In this document: positions 1 through 5,819 of the stretch, one piece after another
How positions within the stretch are numbered: position 1 is the stretch's first letter
Layout of the letters: each line of letters begins with the position of its first letter
Position numbers and translations under genes: made by a program
The notes under the pieces: generated by a model
The model's database searches: none
Seen by the model: only the letters and a program-made list of their open reading frames with translations
Told to the model about the DNA's origin: nothing
DNA from: Planctomycetia bacterium
GTDB lineage: Bacteria; Planctomycetota; Planctomycetia; Gemmatales; Gemmataceae
NCBI GenBank assembly: GCA_025356615.1
Contig: JANXSH010000143.1
Span: forward strand, 1 to 7,303
DNA: 7,303 nt
Direction: 5' to 3'

Positions 1-61
1 GCCGGATCATCCAGCGGATATGTACTCGGACTTGCCCCTTCTCGGTCCGACTTGCGCTCAT
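1..61 (-). CDS. rimI: RimI-type ribosomal protein alanine N-acetyltransferase, N-terminus only
   Basis: Only the first 20 codons lie in the window; the gene leaves through the left edge. The ATG at 61-59 follows a strong ribosome binding site (GGGAGGA, six bases upstream), which fixes the start. The visible peptide reads MSASRTEKG, then QVRVHIRWMIR. The H-I-R-W-M-I-R stretch resembles the opening strand of the GNAT fold in planctomycete RimI proteins, which acetylate the N-terminal alanine of ribosomal protein S18 in the cytoplasm. The acetyl-CoA-binding motif would lie outside the window, so the family call rests on a short N-terminal match from memory; another GNAT enzyme is possible. That a real gene starts here is much surer than its name. 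It runs in the same direction as the DUF11 gene but is 427 bases away and probably has its own promoter. Confidence 0.55.
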   Translation of the reverse strand, partial: MSASRTEKGQVRVHIRWMIR

Positions 62-246
62 GAGAAATCCTCCCTCACCCGCACGCCGCAGGGCACGCGG
101 GCCCCCTTCCGTGGAAGCCGTCATCACCTGTACTCTTGCAACGGTTCGCTCGTTCCGGTGAGCTTTACCGGCATGGATGTGAATCAGGTGTGAGCAGTTC
201 GATCTGGGTTCGGGAGGTGGCCCTCCGTCCCCCATTGACGCCGCGG

Positions 247-275
247 ATATTAGCAATCAGGTCTGCCCCGCTCAA
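247..275 (-). promoter_or_regulatory. Candidate promoter for rimI
   Basis: Reading the minus strand, TTGAGC (275-270, four of six matches to the -35 consensus) is followed after a 17-base spacer by TAATAT (252-247, four of six matches to the -10 consensus). The bases TGC directly precede TAATAT, giving an extended -10 element. Transcription would begin near 240, leaving an untranslated leader of about 180 bases before the rimI ATG. This is a motif match only. Confidence 0.35.
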
Positions 276-312
276 GGCCAAGCTGTCAACCGGGTGTTCT
301 GGTCTAAAGAGC

Positions 313-329
313 GGGGGAATCCTTCCCCC
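313..329 (-). terminator. GC-rich hairpin, possible terminator for the DUF11 transcript
   Basis: GGGGGAA and TTCCCCC form a perfect 7-bp stem around a 3-base loop. On the minus strand the stem is followed by GCTCTTT, which is a weak U tract. It lies about 160 bases downstream of the DUF11 stop and before the candidate rimI promoter. The position suits a terminator, but the poor U tract leaves the function uncertain. Confidence 0.35.
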
Positions 330-488
330 TGAAGCAGCCATCCGTGCTGCTGTCTTCCGCGCTGGTCGGGTTCCCGATGGAGATGATTCGACAGGATTGA
401 CATAGACCTTCTCCTCTCGACCGGCGAGGATGTCTTTTCGTTTTGTGTAGTAATGTGGTGAGGACACAGAAGATAGGCGAGGCGATTC

Positions 489-2300
489 TTATCGACCGCC
501 GGTCCTCGCGGAGACCTGGATCGCCCGGAACGCCTGTTGCGGCTTGTCCATGCCCGCCGCAGTCAGCTCGGCCTGGATGGTTGCATCGGTGCCCGATACG
601 GCCCGGACTCGCAATCGGTAGATCGCGTCGATCCGGGGGCGAAGCTCGACCATCGGCTCGAAGACGACTTGTTTGCCGTGCTGTTGCCAGCGCGTCGGCC
701 CCTCCGCCGAGATCAGTTCGAGCCCCTCGGGCAACTGGATCACGAGCCGGGCGTCTCGCATGGCGTTCGGCCCCTGGTTGAACAGGCGCACTTCACACGT
801 CGTCTCGCCGTTTATCGCGAGGCGGTCGTCCAGCACCTTCAACGTCAGGCTCGACGTGGGTGTCGCATCGATCCGCACCGCGTGCGTGGCCCGCGCCTCG
901 GCGGTGCCCTGCGCCACCGCAGAAACAGGCATCGCCCAGTCACCGGGTTTACTCCCCTGAGCCGTGAACGTCACCGCCTGCATCTCGCCCGGCTGCATGG
1001 CCGGGAGCGTCCAGGCGATCGAATGCGTTGCATTCTCGAATATCCCCGATGTGCTGGCGCTGCCAAAGGTTACGCCCTCGGGGAGCGCCTGGGTGAGCCG
1101 CACGGGGCCGACAGCGACCCGACCGGGGTTGCTCACCTCGAGTCGGTAGCTCAGCACTTCGCCGACGTTGGCCTGACGCGGGCCGCGCTGGATCAGTACC
1201 AGACTCGCCTCGCTTACCGGGAGGCTCCAGCTTGCCTGGCCACGATGGCCGCCGATCGCGGTCGCGGTCACTCGGACCTGGTGTCGTCCCGGTGTACGGA
1301 CGAGCGCCTCGAGCTGGATGGATCGAACCTGGCCCGGTAGCAGAGGGTCCGACAGGTCTGCCGTGACTTCCCGCCCCTCGGGATGGACGAGTCCTTCCGA
1401 AAGTTCGCACCGCAGATTGACGCTCGCCATCGGCGAAGTCGTATGATTTCCCACCTGCACGATGAAGACGACCTTCTCCCCCAAGGTCGCCGCCTCGGGA
1501 CCGGATACCGACAGCGAGAACGGCGGGCGGACCACAGAGGTGCGCAACCCCACCCCAGGGCCGAACGTCGCCCTCGGGCGGAGATGGAGTTCGCCCGGCT
1601 GGGCCGATTGCACGTCGAATCGCAAGACGCGATCCGTGCGCGGCTCCAGGTTGCCCAGTTTCCAACGGAGGGTCTCGCCCTGGCGCTCCGCCTCGGGGTC
1701 CGTCGGGATGACCCGCGCTCCGGTCGGAATGGGGAGTTCGACCTCCACCGCCGTGAGCATTTGAGCGCCACGGTTCCTCACATGGATCTGACAGGCGATG
1801 GCCTGGCCGGGCACCGTGTTCTCCGGCCCGACGATCAGGATCGCGAGTTGGGATGCGGCGTCCCATTTTTCCTGGGTGGCCATGCTATCGAGAGGTTGTA
1901 CGGACTTCGGGGGAAGGGGGGACACTGGCGTTTCGACGGCCTTCGGATTCTCGGGCACATGGCTAACCGGCTGGATCCCCGGAAGGGGAGGGAGAGTGCC
2001 CGGCACCGCGACAGGAGGCAGCGGTGATACCGGAGGCGGAGTCACCTCGGGCGTCACAGGCTTCATCCGAGACGAAAGCCCATCGTCCGGGGGCGGCAGT
2101 TTGTTTTCGCTCGAGATCGCTGCCGGGGGGGGCGATTTCGTCGTCGCAATGACCTGGGGCTGCCCACCGACTTCGGCGCGCGACGATCCGGGAGCGCCCC
2201 AGTCCGACGGCCCGTTCTGGGAAAGAACGGGCCGCGATGGGAGAGCCAGTAGCCCCGCCACGAGCAGCAGCACGACGCCGAATCGGTTCCGCTGACGCAC
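489..2300 (-). CDS. Secreted DUF11-repeat protein, function unknown
   Basis: The protein has 603 residues. The GTG start at 2300-2298 was chosen because AAGGAGGG lies eight bases upstream and a clear signal peptide begins there: basic RQRNR, hydrophobic residues 7-20, then PSRPVLS with likely cleavage near residue 27. The frame stays open further upstream to 2807, but that stretch is antisense-like low-complexity sequence overlapping the MazG-like gene. Residues about 50-140 form a proline-rich linker with PPLP and SPLPP motifs. Four DUF11/CARDB-like beta-sandwich repeats of about 110 residues follow (about 151-258, 259-372, 373-487, 488-599). Each has an N-terminal G-x-x-V/A-x-x-G-E-x-x-x-Y/F pattern, an asparagine-containing V-x-N-x-G or V-G-N core, and a later L-P-x-G or L-x-x-G turn. 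No sortase motif, lipobox or C-terminal membrane helix is visible. Such repeats are usually extracytoplasmic adhesive or structural modules; the actual role is unknown. It is the second gene of a pair with the MazG-like gene, 44 bases downstream of that gene's full-length stop. Confidence 0.85.
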   Translation of the reverse strand: MRQRNRFGVVLLLVAGLLALPSRPVLSQNGPSDWGAPGSSRAEVGGQPQVIATTKSPPPAAISSENKLPPPDDGLSSRMKPVTPEVTPPPVSPLPPVAVPGTLPPLPGIQPVSHVPENPKAVETPVSPLPPKSVQPLDSMATQEKWDAASQLAILIVGPENTVPGQAIACQIHVRNRGAQMLTAVEVELPIPTGARVIPTDPEAERQGETLRWKLGNLEPRTDRVLRFDVQSAQPGELHLRPRATFGPGVGLRTSVVRPPFSLSVSGPEAATLGEKVVFIVQVGNHTTSPMASVNLRCELSEGLVHPEGREVTADLSDPLLPGQVRSIQLEALVRTPGRHQVRVTATAIGGHRGQASWSLPVSEASLVLIQRGPRQANVGEVLSYRLEVSNPGRVAVGPVRLTQALPEGVTFGSASTSGIFENATHSIAWTLPAMQPGEMQAVTFTAQGSKPGDWAMPVSAVAQGTAEARATHAVRIDATPTSSLTLKVLDDRLAINGETTCEVRLFNQGPNAMRDARLVIQLPEGLELISAEGPTRWQQHGKQVVFEPMVELRPRIDAIYRLRVRAVSGTDATIQAELTAAGMDKPQQAFRAIQVSARTGGR

Positions 2301-2344
2301 GGCCAAACCCTCCTTGGAACCCGTCTCGATTCGCCCCTCTGGAG

Positions 2345-2704
2345 TCAATCCTCGAGGCGATAGCGCCCGCGCGCCCGATCCGCCGGATACTTGGACACGT
2401 TGCGAGTCATCTTGTCCCTGAAGATTTCGCTCAGGTCCAGCCCCAGCGCGTTGCACAGCGCCAGTCAGACCCCCACGACATCGGCGATCTCGTCCGCGAC
2501 CGGCCCGAGCTTCGCCGGATCCTGCATCTGGCGACGCGACTCGTCGTTGTCGATCCACAGGAAATGCTCCATCAGCTCGGCCGCCTCGACGCCCGCCGCC
2601 ATCGCCAGGTTCTTCGGGCTGTGGAACTGTTCCCACTCGCGCTCCGCGACGAACCCGCGCATGAGTTCGCGCAGATCCGCGACCGTCGTCGTCTGGTCGG
2701 ACAT
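2345..2704 (-). pseudogene. MazG-like nucleotide pyrophosphohydrolase interrupted by an in-frame TGA
   Basis: The ATG at 2704-2702 has an AGGAG site eight bases upstream. The first 79 residues match MazG-like/dCTPase-type all-alpha pyrophosphohydrolases, which hydrolyse noncanonical or excess NTPs to NMPs and pyrophosphate. Motifs seen are W24-E-Q-F-H-S-P-K-N-L, the metal-binding E40-x-x-E43, and D71-E72-I-A-D75, i.e. the family's E-x-x-E ... E-x-x-D signature. At 2467-2465 a TGA interrupts the frame directly after DVVGV. Without any frame change, translation resumes as LALCNALGLDLSEIF and continues to K-Y-P-A-D-R-A-R-G-R-Y-R before a second TGA at 2347-2345. That tail is the standard C-terminus of this family. 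Full-length product would be 119 residues plus the recoded one, minus none lost: 118 sense codons and one TGA codon. The 79-residue product lacks the last helix and the K-Y-P-A-D-R region, so it is probably inactive. Causes could be a recent nonsense mutation, a sequencing error, or readthrough. Confidence 0.8.
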
Positions 2705-2773
2705 GACGCCGTCTCCTGGGTTTCCCGCTGGACCCCCATCCCTTCGCCCGTTCGTGATCTATCGTGTGAGGCT

Positions 2774-2801
2774 CGTATACCCTGGCGGCGATGGATGTCA
2801 A
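2774..2801 (-). promoter_or_regulatory. Candidate promoter for the MazG-like/DUF11 gene pair
   Basis: On the minus strand a perfect TTGACA box (2801-2796) is followed after 16 bases by TATACG (2779-2774, four of six matches to the -10 consensus). Transcription would start near 2767, giving a leader of about 60 bases before the MazG-like ATG. As no other strong promoter is evident in the 44-base gap before the DUF11 gene, this one may serve both genes. Confidence 0.5.
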
Positions 2802-2849
2802 GGTCATCCGGGAGGCATCGGATCCATCTGTAATTCTGAAGCGCTCGTT

Positions 2850-2896
2850 TAGCCGCGATGCGGAGCGCGAGGCCCACGCGCTCCGCTTCGCGGCTA
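2850..2896. repeat. REP-like palindrome, copy A
   Basis: Two 20-base arms (2850-2869 and 2877-2896) are reverse complements with a single mismatch (T at 2859 against T at 2887) and flank a 7-base loop, AGGCCCA. The ends read TAGCCGCGA and TTCGCGGCTA. A related copy lies at 5328-5372; both share the outer TAGCCGCGA/CGCGGCTA ends, the inner block GAGGCCNACGCGCTCCG, and a flanking TCGTNTTAG. It sits between pyrC and the MazG-like gene's promoter, in noncoding DNA, as REP elements do. As RNA it would form a very stable hairpin and could also end or protect transcripts. Confidence 0.75.
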
Positions 2897-2977
2897 TCGG
2901 CTTTCAGGAGGAGACCCCGGCCACACGCCCACCACCCCGGAATCTTATTCACACCCACACCTTTAGAGTCTGATACC

Positions 2978-2992
2978 GATGCTCGAGGCATC
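2978..2992 (-). other. Small hairpin just after the pyrC stop
   Basis: GATGC and GCATC pair around a 5-base loop (TCGAG), eight bases past the pyrC stop codon. The stem is short and no U tract follows on the minus strand, so it is at best a weak end signal. The stronger palindrome about 80 bases further on may matter more. Confidence 0.2.
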
Positions 2993-3000
2993 AACCCTCG

Positions 3001-4284
3001 TCACCGCTCCCGGTGGAACTTCACCTTCCCCGAGACCAGGACCGTATCGGCCCAGCCGTGAACTTCCCAGCCGACGAAGGGGGAGTTGCGGCTCTTGGAT
3101 CGGAACTTCGTCGGGTCGATCGTCCACGCCACATCGGGGTCGATGATCGTCACGTCGGCGACCTCGCCCGGCCGGAGCGTGCCCCGCGCGATGCCGAGGA
3201 CGCGCGCCGGGTTGAGGGTCAGCTTCTCGATTAGTTGCGGCCAGGTCAGGTGGCCCGGCTCGATCAGGGCGCGGACGCAGAGAGGGATGAGCGTCTCGAG
3301 GCCGACGATCCCGTTGGGTGCTTGATCCAGTTCGCGCATCTTCTTCTCGGGGGCGTGCGGGGCGTGGTCCGTCGCGATCACGTCGAGCGTCCCGTCGCGC
3401 AGTCCGGCCAAGAGGGCCTGCACGTCGGCCTCGGTCCGCAGGGGCGGCGACATCTTGTAGTTGCTGTCGAACGTCCGCAGACAGGCGTCCGTCAGGATGA
3501 AGTGATGCGGGCACGCCTCGCCGGTGACAGAGATGCCCTTGGCCTTGCCGCGCCGGATGAGTTCGACGCCGCCAGCGGTCGAGACGTGCAGGATGTGGAC
3601 CCGCGCGCCGGTCAGCTCGGCCAGCGCGATCTCGCGGAAGATCATGATCTCCTCGGCGACGCCCGGATAGCCTCGCAACCCCAGGCGCATGCTCTCGACG
3701 CCCTCGTTCATGACCGCGCCTTTGGTTAGTTCGAGGTCTTCGCTGTGGCTGAGGACGACGCGATCGAACATCTTGCAATATTCCATCGCGCGTCGCATGA
3801 TCTCGGAGCTGACCACGGGCGAGCCGTCGTCGGTGAACGCCACCGCTCCGCCATCGACTAGCCCGCCGATCTCGGCGAGCTCGGCTCCCTTGCGGCCCTT
3901 CGTGATCGCGCCGATCGGGAAGACGTTCGCGTTGCCCGCGCGCTTGGCCTGGAGGGTGATGAACTCCGCCGACGCCTGGCTGTCGATCGCCGGCTCGGTG
4001 TTGGGCATGCAGGCGACGCTCGTGACGCCCCCCGCGAGGGCGGCGGCGGTGCCGGTCTCGATCGTCTCGTCCTCCTCGCGGCCCGGCTCGCGGAGGTGGA
4101 CGTGCATGTCGATCAGGCCGGGGCAGACGATCTTGCCCGTAGCGTCGATCGAGGTGTCGGCGACCAGGTCGGGCCGATCGCCGACGGCCAGCACTCGTTC
4201 GCCCTCGATCCAGAGGTCCGTGACCCGGTCGAGGTTCTGGGAGGGGTCGATGACGCGGCCACTGTGGATGCGGAGCAGGCTCAT
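3001..4284 (-). CDS. pyrC: Dihydroorotase, class I (pyrimidine biosynthesis)
   Basis: This 427-residue protein has the usual length of a class I dihydroorotase, the zinc amidohydrolase that reversibly cyclises N-carbamoyl-L-aspartate to L-dihydroorotate, the third step of de novo UMP synthesis in the cytoplasm. All expected active-site residues are present: H61 and H63 in DMHVHLREPG, D153 in TDDG, H180 in LSHSED, H233 in ILHVSTAGG, and D306 with H308 in ATDHAPH. Substrate-binding R65, N95 in MPNTEP, and the RGYPGVAEE and GEACPHH stretches are also typical. The ATG at 4284 has AAGGA eight bases upstream. The nearest genes are not pyr genes: no pyrB is adjacent, although class I pyrC often neighbours pyrB. 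A 180-base gap separates it from the upstream minus-strand gene; I see no convincing promoter there. Class I enzymes often work in complex with aspartate transcarbamoylase, which cannot be judged from this window. Confidence 0.96.
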   Translation of the reverse strand: MSLLRIHSGRVIDPSQNLDRVTDLWIEGERVLAVGDRPDLVADTSIDATGKIVCPGLIDMHVHLREPGREEDETIETGTAAALAGGVTSVACMPNTEPAIDSQASAEFITLQAKRAGNANVFPIGAITKGRKGAELAEIGGLVDGGAVAFTDDGSPVVSSEIMRRAMEYCKMFDRVVLSHSEDLELTKGAVMNEGVESMRLGLRGYPGVAEEIMIFREIALAELTGARVHILHVSTAGGVELIRRGKAKGISVTGEACPHHFILTDACLRTFDSNYKMSPPLRTEADVQALLAGLRDGTLDVIATDHAPHAPEKKMRELDQAPNGIVGLETLIPLCVRALIEPGHLTWPQLIEKLTLNPARVLGIARGTLRPGEVADVTIIDPDVAWTIDPTKFRSKSRNSPFVGWEVHGWADTVLVSGKVKFHRER

Positions 4285-4421
4285 GGGGGTGGTCCTTCAC
4301 GGAGGGTATTTCGGTCAGTGTACGAAGTGGGCGGGAAGGTGGACGGGGGCGAACAGAGAGAACCGTTCGAGCGATAAGCTTAGAGGGGTATTCCTCCGGG
4401 GGTCCATCTACAACGGGCTCC

Positions 4422-4437
4422 CTGCGACGTTTCGCAG
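4422..4437. other. Perfect 6-bp hairpin in the gap upstream of pyrC
   Basis: CTGCGA and TCGCAG flank the 4-base loop CGTT, about 28 bases past the stop of the upstream minus-strand gene. No U tract follows in the minus direction, so it is not a canonical terminator. It could mark the end of the upstream transcript or lie in the pyrC leader. Confidence 0.25.
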
Positions 4438-4464
4438 CCAAACAACTGATCGTGCCGAGTGCCC

Positions 4465-5139
4465 TCACCCCGCGCCCAAGATCCGGTCCACCACCCAGCA
4501 CCCGCGCGTGTGTTCGTCGCCGGATCGGCAGTGTCGCAGCATGACTTCGTGGTCGCAGCCGGCCTCTTCCAGGGCGTCGCCGAGGATCGGCATGCGGTCG
4601 AACGCGCGATCCTGGTAGATGCCCCGCGCGAGTTGGCCCACGGTGCCGCCCTCCCAGGCGAGCCAGAGCGGGTCGAGCGGGTAGTCGCGGAACGGGTTGC
4701 CGATGACCTCGCGGATGAGCGCCACCTGGAAGCGCTGGCTCGCCTCCTGGGCGGCCTCCCAACTGGCCGCCGCTTGTTGATAGCGGGCCTGCTGGGCCGC
4801 TTGCCGGGCGAGGGCGGATTCTGCCGCGCCGAACGCCTCCAGCAGGGGGCCGGATGCCTTGGTGTTGGCCGTCCAGTAGGCCGCCGTCGCCGCCCCGCCC
4901 TTGACCGGCACCGCCGCGCCGCGCGCCCGCGCCAGCTCGCGCGGCGTCGCCTCTCCGTCGGCGTAGCGATCGGAAACTTCGACGGCGGCCCGGCTGCGGG
5001 GGTCGGGCATCAAGTCCCAGATTTGCCGGCAGCAGGCACACATGAGTAGGCGGAGCTTGCGTTCGCTGGTCCTGTGATCCTGGAGGAAGCGAAGCATCGG
5101 CGTCGGGTCGAGGCAAGTCAGCCAGTTGGTTTCGTTCAT
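4465..5139 (-). CDS. Planctomycete-type hypothetical protein (ACCRxIW / RGCWVVD family)
   Basis: The 224-residue protein starts at the ATG at 5139, with GAGGAA six bases upstream; the frame stays open to 5241 but has no comparable site there. It has no signal peptide or membrane segment, so it should be cytoplasmic. Conserved-looking features are W6-L-T-C-L-D-P-T-P-M-L near the start, R27-K-L-R-L then C34-A-C-C-R-Q-I-W, D46-x-R-S-R with V-E-V-S-D-R-Y-A-D-G, and a C-terminal part with I-G-N-P-F-R, D156-P-x-W-L-A-W, A-x-x-I-Y-x-D-R-A-F-D-R-M-P-I-L and R203-G-C-W-V-V-D region near residues 212-218. The alanine- and glutamine-rich middle (about 70-135) looks helical and variable. I recall many paralogues in Gemmata-like genomes, but know no assigned function. 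Four cysteines near 34-37, 195 and 204-214 with histidines at 197, 203 and 210 could bind metal; that is inference. No operon partner is evident. Confidence 0.85.
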   Translation of the reverse strand: MNETNWLTCLDPTPMLRFLQDHRTSERKLRLLMCACCRQIWDLMPDPRSRAAVEVSDRYADGEATPRELARARGAAVPVKGGAATAAYWTANTKASGPLLEAFGAAESALARQAAQQARYQQAAASWEAAQEASQRFQVALIREVIGNPFRDYPLDPLWLAWEGGTVGQLARGIYQDRAFDRMPILGDALEEAGCDHEVMLRHCRSGDEHTRGCWVVDRILGAG

Positions 5140-5282
5140 CGCCGGTTCCTCGTTTGGAGCACGGCAATTCAGGCTACAGCCCCCGCCGAGAGGATGCCAT
5201 CCCAAATCGGACATCGCCGTAGGTGGGTCGAGCGGAGGCACAGCATGGTTTGCAGCCGACTCGTCTCGAAATGGGCGAGCAG

Positions 5283-5300
5283 CTCACCGAGTGCGGTGAG
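5283..5300. repeat. Perfect GC-rich hairpin next to palindrome B
   Basis: CTCACCG and CGGTGAG form a perfect 7-bp stem with the 4-base loop AGTG. It lies 27 bases from the REP-like palindrome B and in the probable leader or promoter region of the minus-strand hypothetical gene. No U tract follows on either strand, so a terminator role is not supported. Confidence 0.45.
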
Positions 5301-5327
5301 GTTCTATCGTACTCAATGCGATCGTCT

Positions 5328-5372
5328 TAGCCGCGACGCGAGGCCGACGCGCTCCGTTTCGCGTCGCGGCTA
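5328..5372. repeat. REP-like palindrome, copy B
   Basis: The outer 13-base arms (5328-5340 and 5360-5372, TAGCCGCGACGCG and its reverse complement) are perfect. The 19-base centre carries the block GAGGCCGACGCGCTCCG, which differs from copy A by one base (C to G). Compared with copy A it lacks part of the left inner arm and has three extra bases near the right end, yet compensating changes keep the outer stem fully paired. Both copies are preceded by TCGT and a TTAG and followed by TCG. Confidence 0.75.
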
Positions 5373-5485
5373 TCGCGTCTCATCCCCAAACGACTACAGT
5401 AGAAGTGGGCAGCGTGGCCAGCTCTTCGAGGAGGCTGGCGAGGCCCGCGAAAGCATTACCCTGGCGGGCGTCCGTTCGCGAATGC

Positions 5486-5509
5486 CAAGTTCCAGGGTTC
5501 CGGGGTTCC
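5486..5509. repeat. Three tandem 8-mers
   Basis: CAAGTTCC, AGGGTTCC and GGGGTTCC follow one another without gaps; on the minus strand each unit begins GGAAC. It is a short, imperfect period-8 repeat in noncoding DNA, of unknown role, possibly a remnant of slippage. Confidence 0.5.
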
Positions 5510-5701
5510 TGGATGGCGAATCTCCCGGTGTTTACTCTTGGACAAACGCTTACGCTTGTGGGAAGATAGTCCCATGACTGCCTCTGTTGAGGTCGCGATG
5601 GTTGTTCACTTCCCGCTATGCCGCAAAGGGGGAGGTTTTGGACTACTGCCCCTGTCATTTTTTAGCACAAGTCGAGCTTAGTGGGGCTATGCAAACGAAG
5701 G

Positions 5702-5707
5702 TATACT
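5702..5707 (+). promoter_or_regulatory. Possible -10 box for the hydrolase-gluQ operon
   Basis: TATACT matches the -10 consensus at five of six bases and lies in a locally AT-richer stretch, about 110 bases before the hydrolase ATG. Only a poor -35 partner (TTAGTG at 5678-5683, 18-base spacer) is visible, so either the match is chance or an activator or other sigma factor is used. Confidence 0.25.
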
Positions 5708-5819
5708 TGAAATAGCACTCGTGATCCTGCAAGCGAACGCACGGTTTTCGTAGGTTCTCTTGCAAAGTCGGAGGGAGAGAATAATTCCTACTGCTCTATG
5801 CCGCCTCGGAGACCCCTTT

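Larger units (their letters stand above)
62..488. other. Intergenic region between the DUF11 gene and rimI
   Basis: No convincing gene is present in these 427 bases. A minus-strand open frame (about 165-467, GTG start) has no clear ribosome binding site and a low-complexity product resembling no family I know. The region holds a perfect 7-bp hairpin (313-329) and, further on in the minus direction, a candidate promoter (247-275). The order gene end, hairpin, promoter, next gene start is what one expects between two separate minus-strand transcription units. Confidence 0.6.
5140..5819. other. Divergent intergenic region with repeats
   Basis: These 680 bases separate the minus-strand hypothetical gene from the plus-strand hydrolase operon, so promoters for both should lie here. 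Open frames in it (for example minus 5380-5658 and plus 5074-5577) overlap repeats or the flanking gene, lack good ribosome binding sites and look noncoding. It contains a perfect 7-bp hairpin (5283-5300), the second palindrome copy (5328-5372), three tandem 8-mers (5486-5509) and a weak plus-strand promoter candidate (5702). I found no good promoter for the minus-strand gene. Confidence 0.6.

Noticed and set aside
165..467. A minus-strand open frame of 100 codons between the DUF11 gene and rimI.
   Set aside because: It needs a GTG start, has no good ribosome binding site, its product has no recognisable motif, and it runs through the hairpin and the promoter candidate.
2430..2467. Selenocysteine readthrough of the MazG-like TGA, helped by a small hairpin (CUGGCGC / GCGCUGG with two G-U pairs) directly downstream of the stop.
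   Set aside because: The TGA is not at a position expected to hold a catalytic cysteine, the stem is short and partly wobble-paired, and no Sec genes are in view. MazG-like enzymes use metal-binding acids, not thiol chemistry.
2301..2807. N-terminal extension of the DUF11 frame by 169 codons.
   Set aside because: The predicted residues are arginine/glycine-rich out-of-frame sequence from the MazG-like gene, and the signal peptide and AAGGAGGG site fix the start at 2300.
3235..4618. Long plus-strand open frames opposite pyrC and its neighbour.
   Set aside because: These are antisense shadows, expected in GC-rich coding DNA; pyrC motifs on the other strand are unambiguous.
5380..5658. A 92-codon minus-strand open frame in the divergent intergenic region.
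   Set aside because: It covers the tandem 8-mers, has no recognisable product and no ribosome binding site I trust.
5627..5663. Plus-strand AGGGG...CCCCT followed by six T, as an intrinsic terminator.
   Set aside because: The stem is five base pairs with a 17-base loop, the T run does not follow directly, and no plus-strand gene lies upstream.
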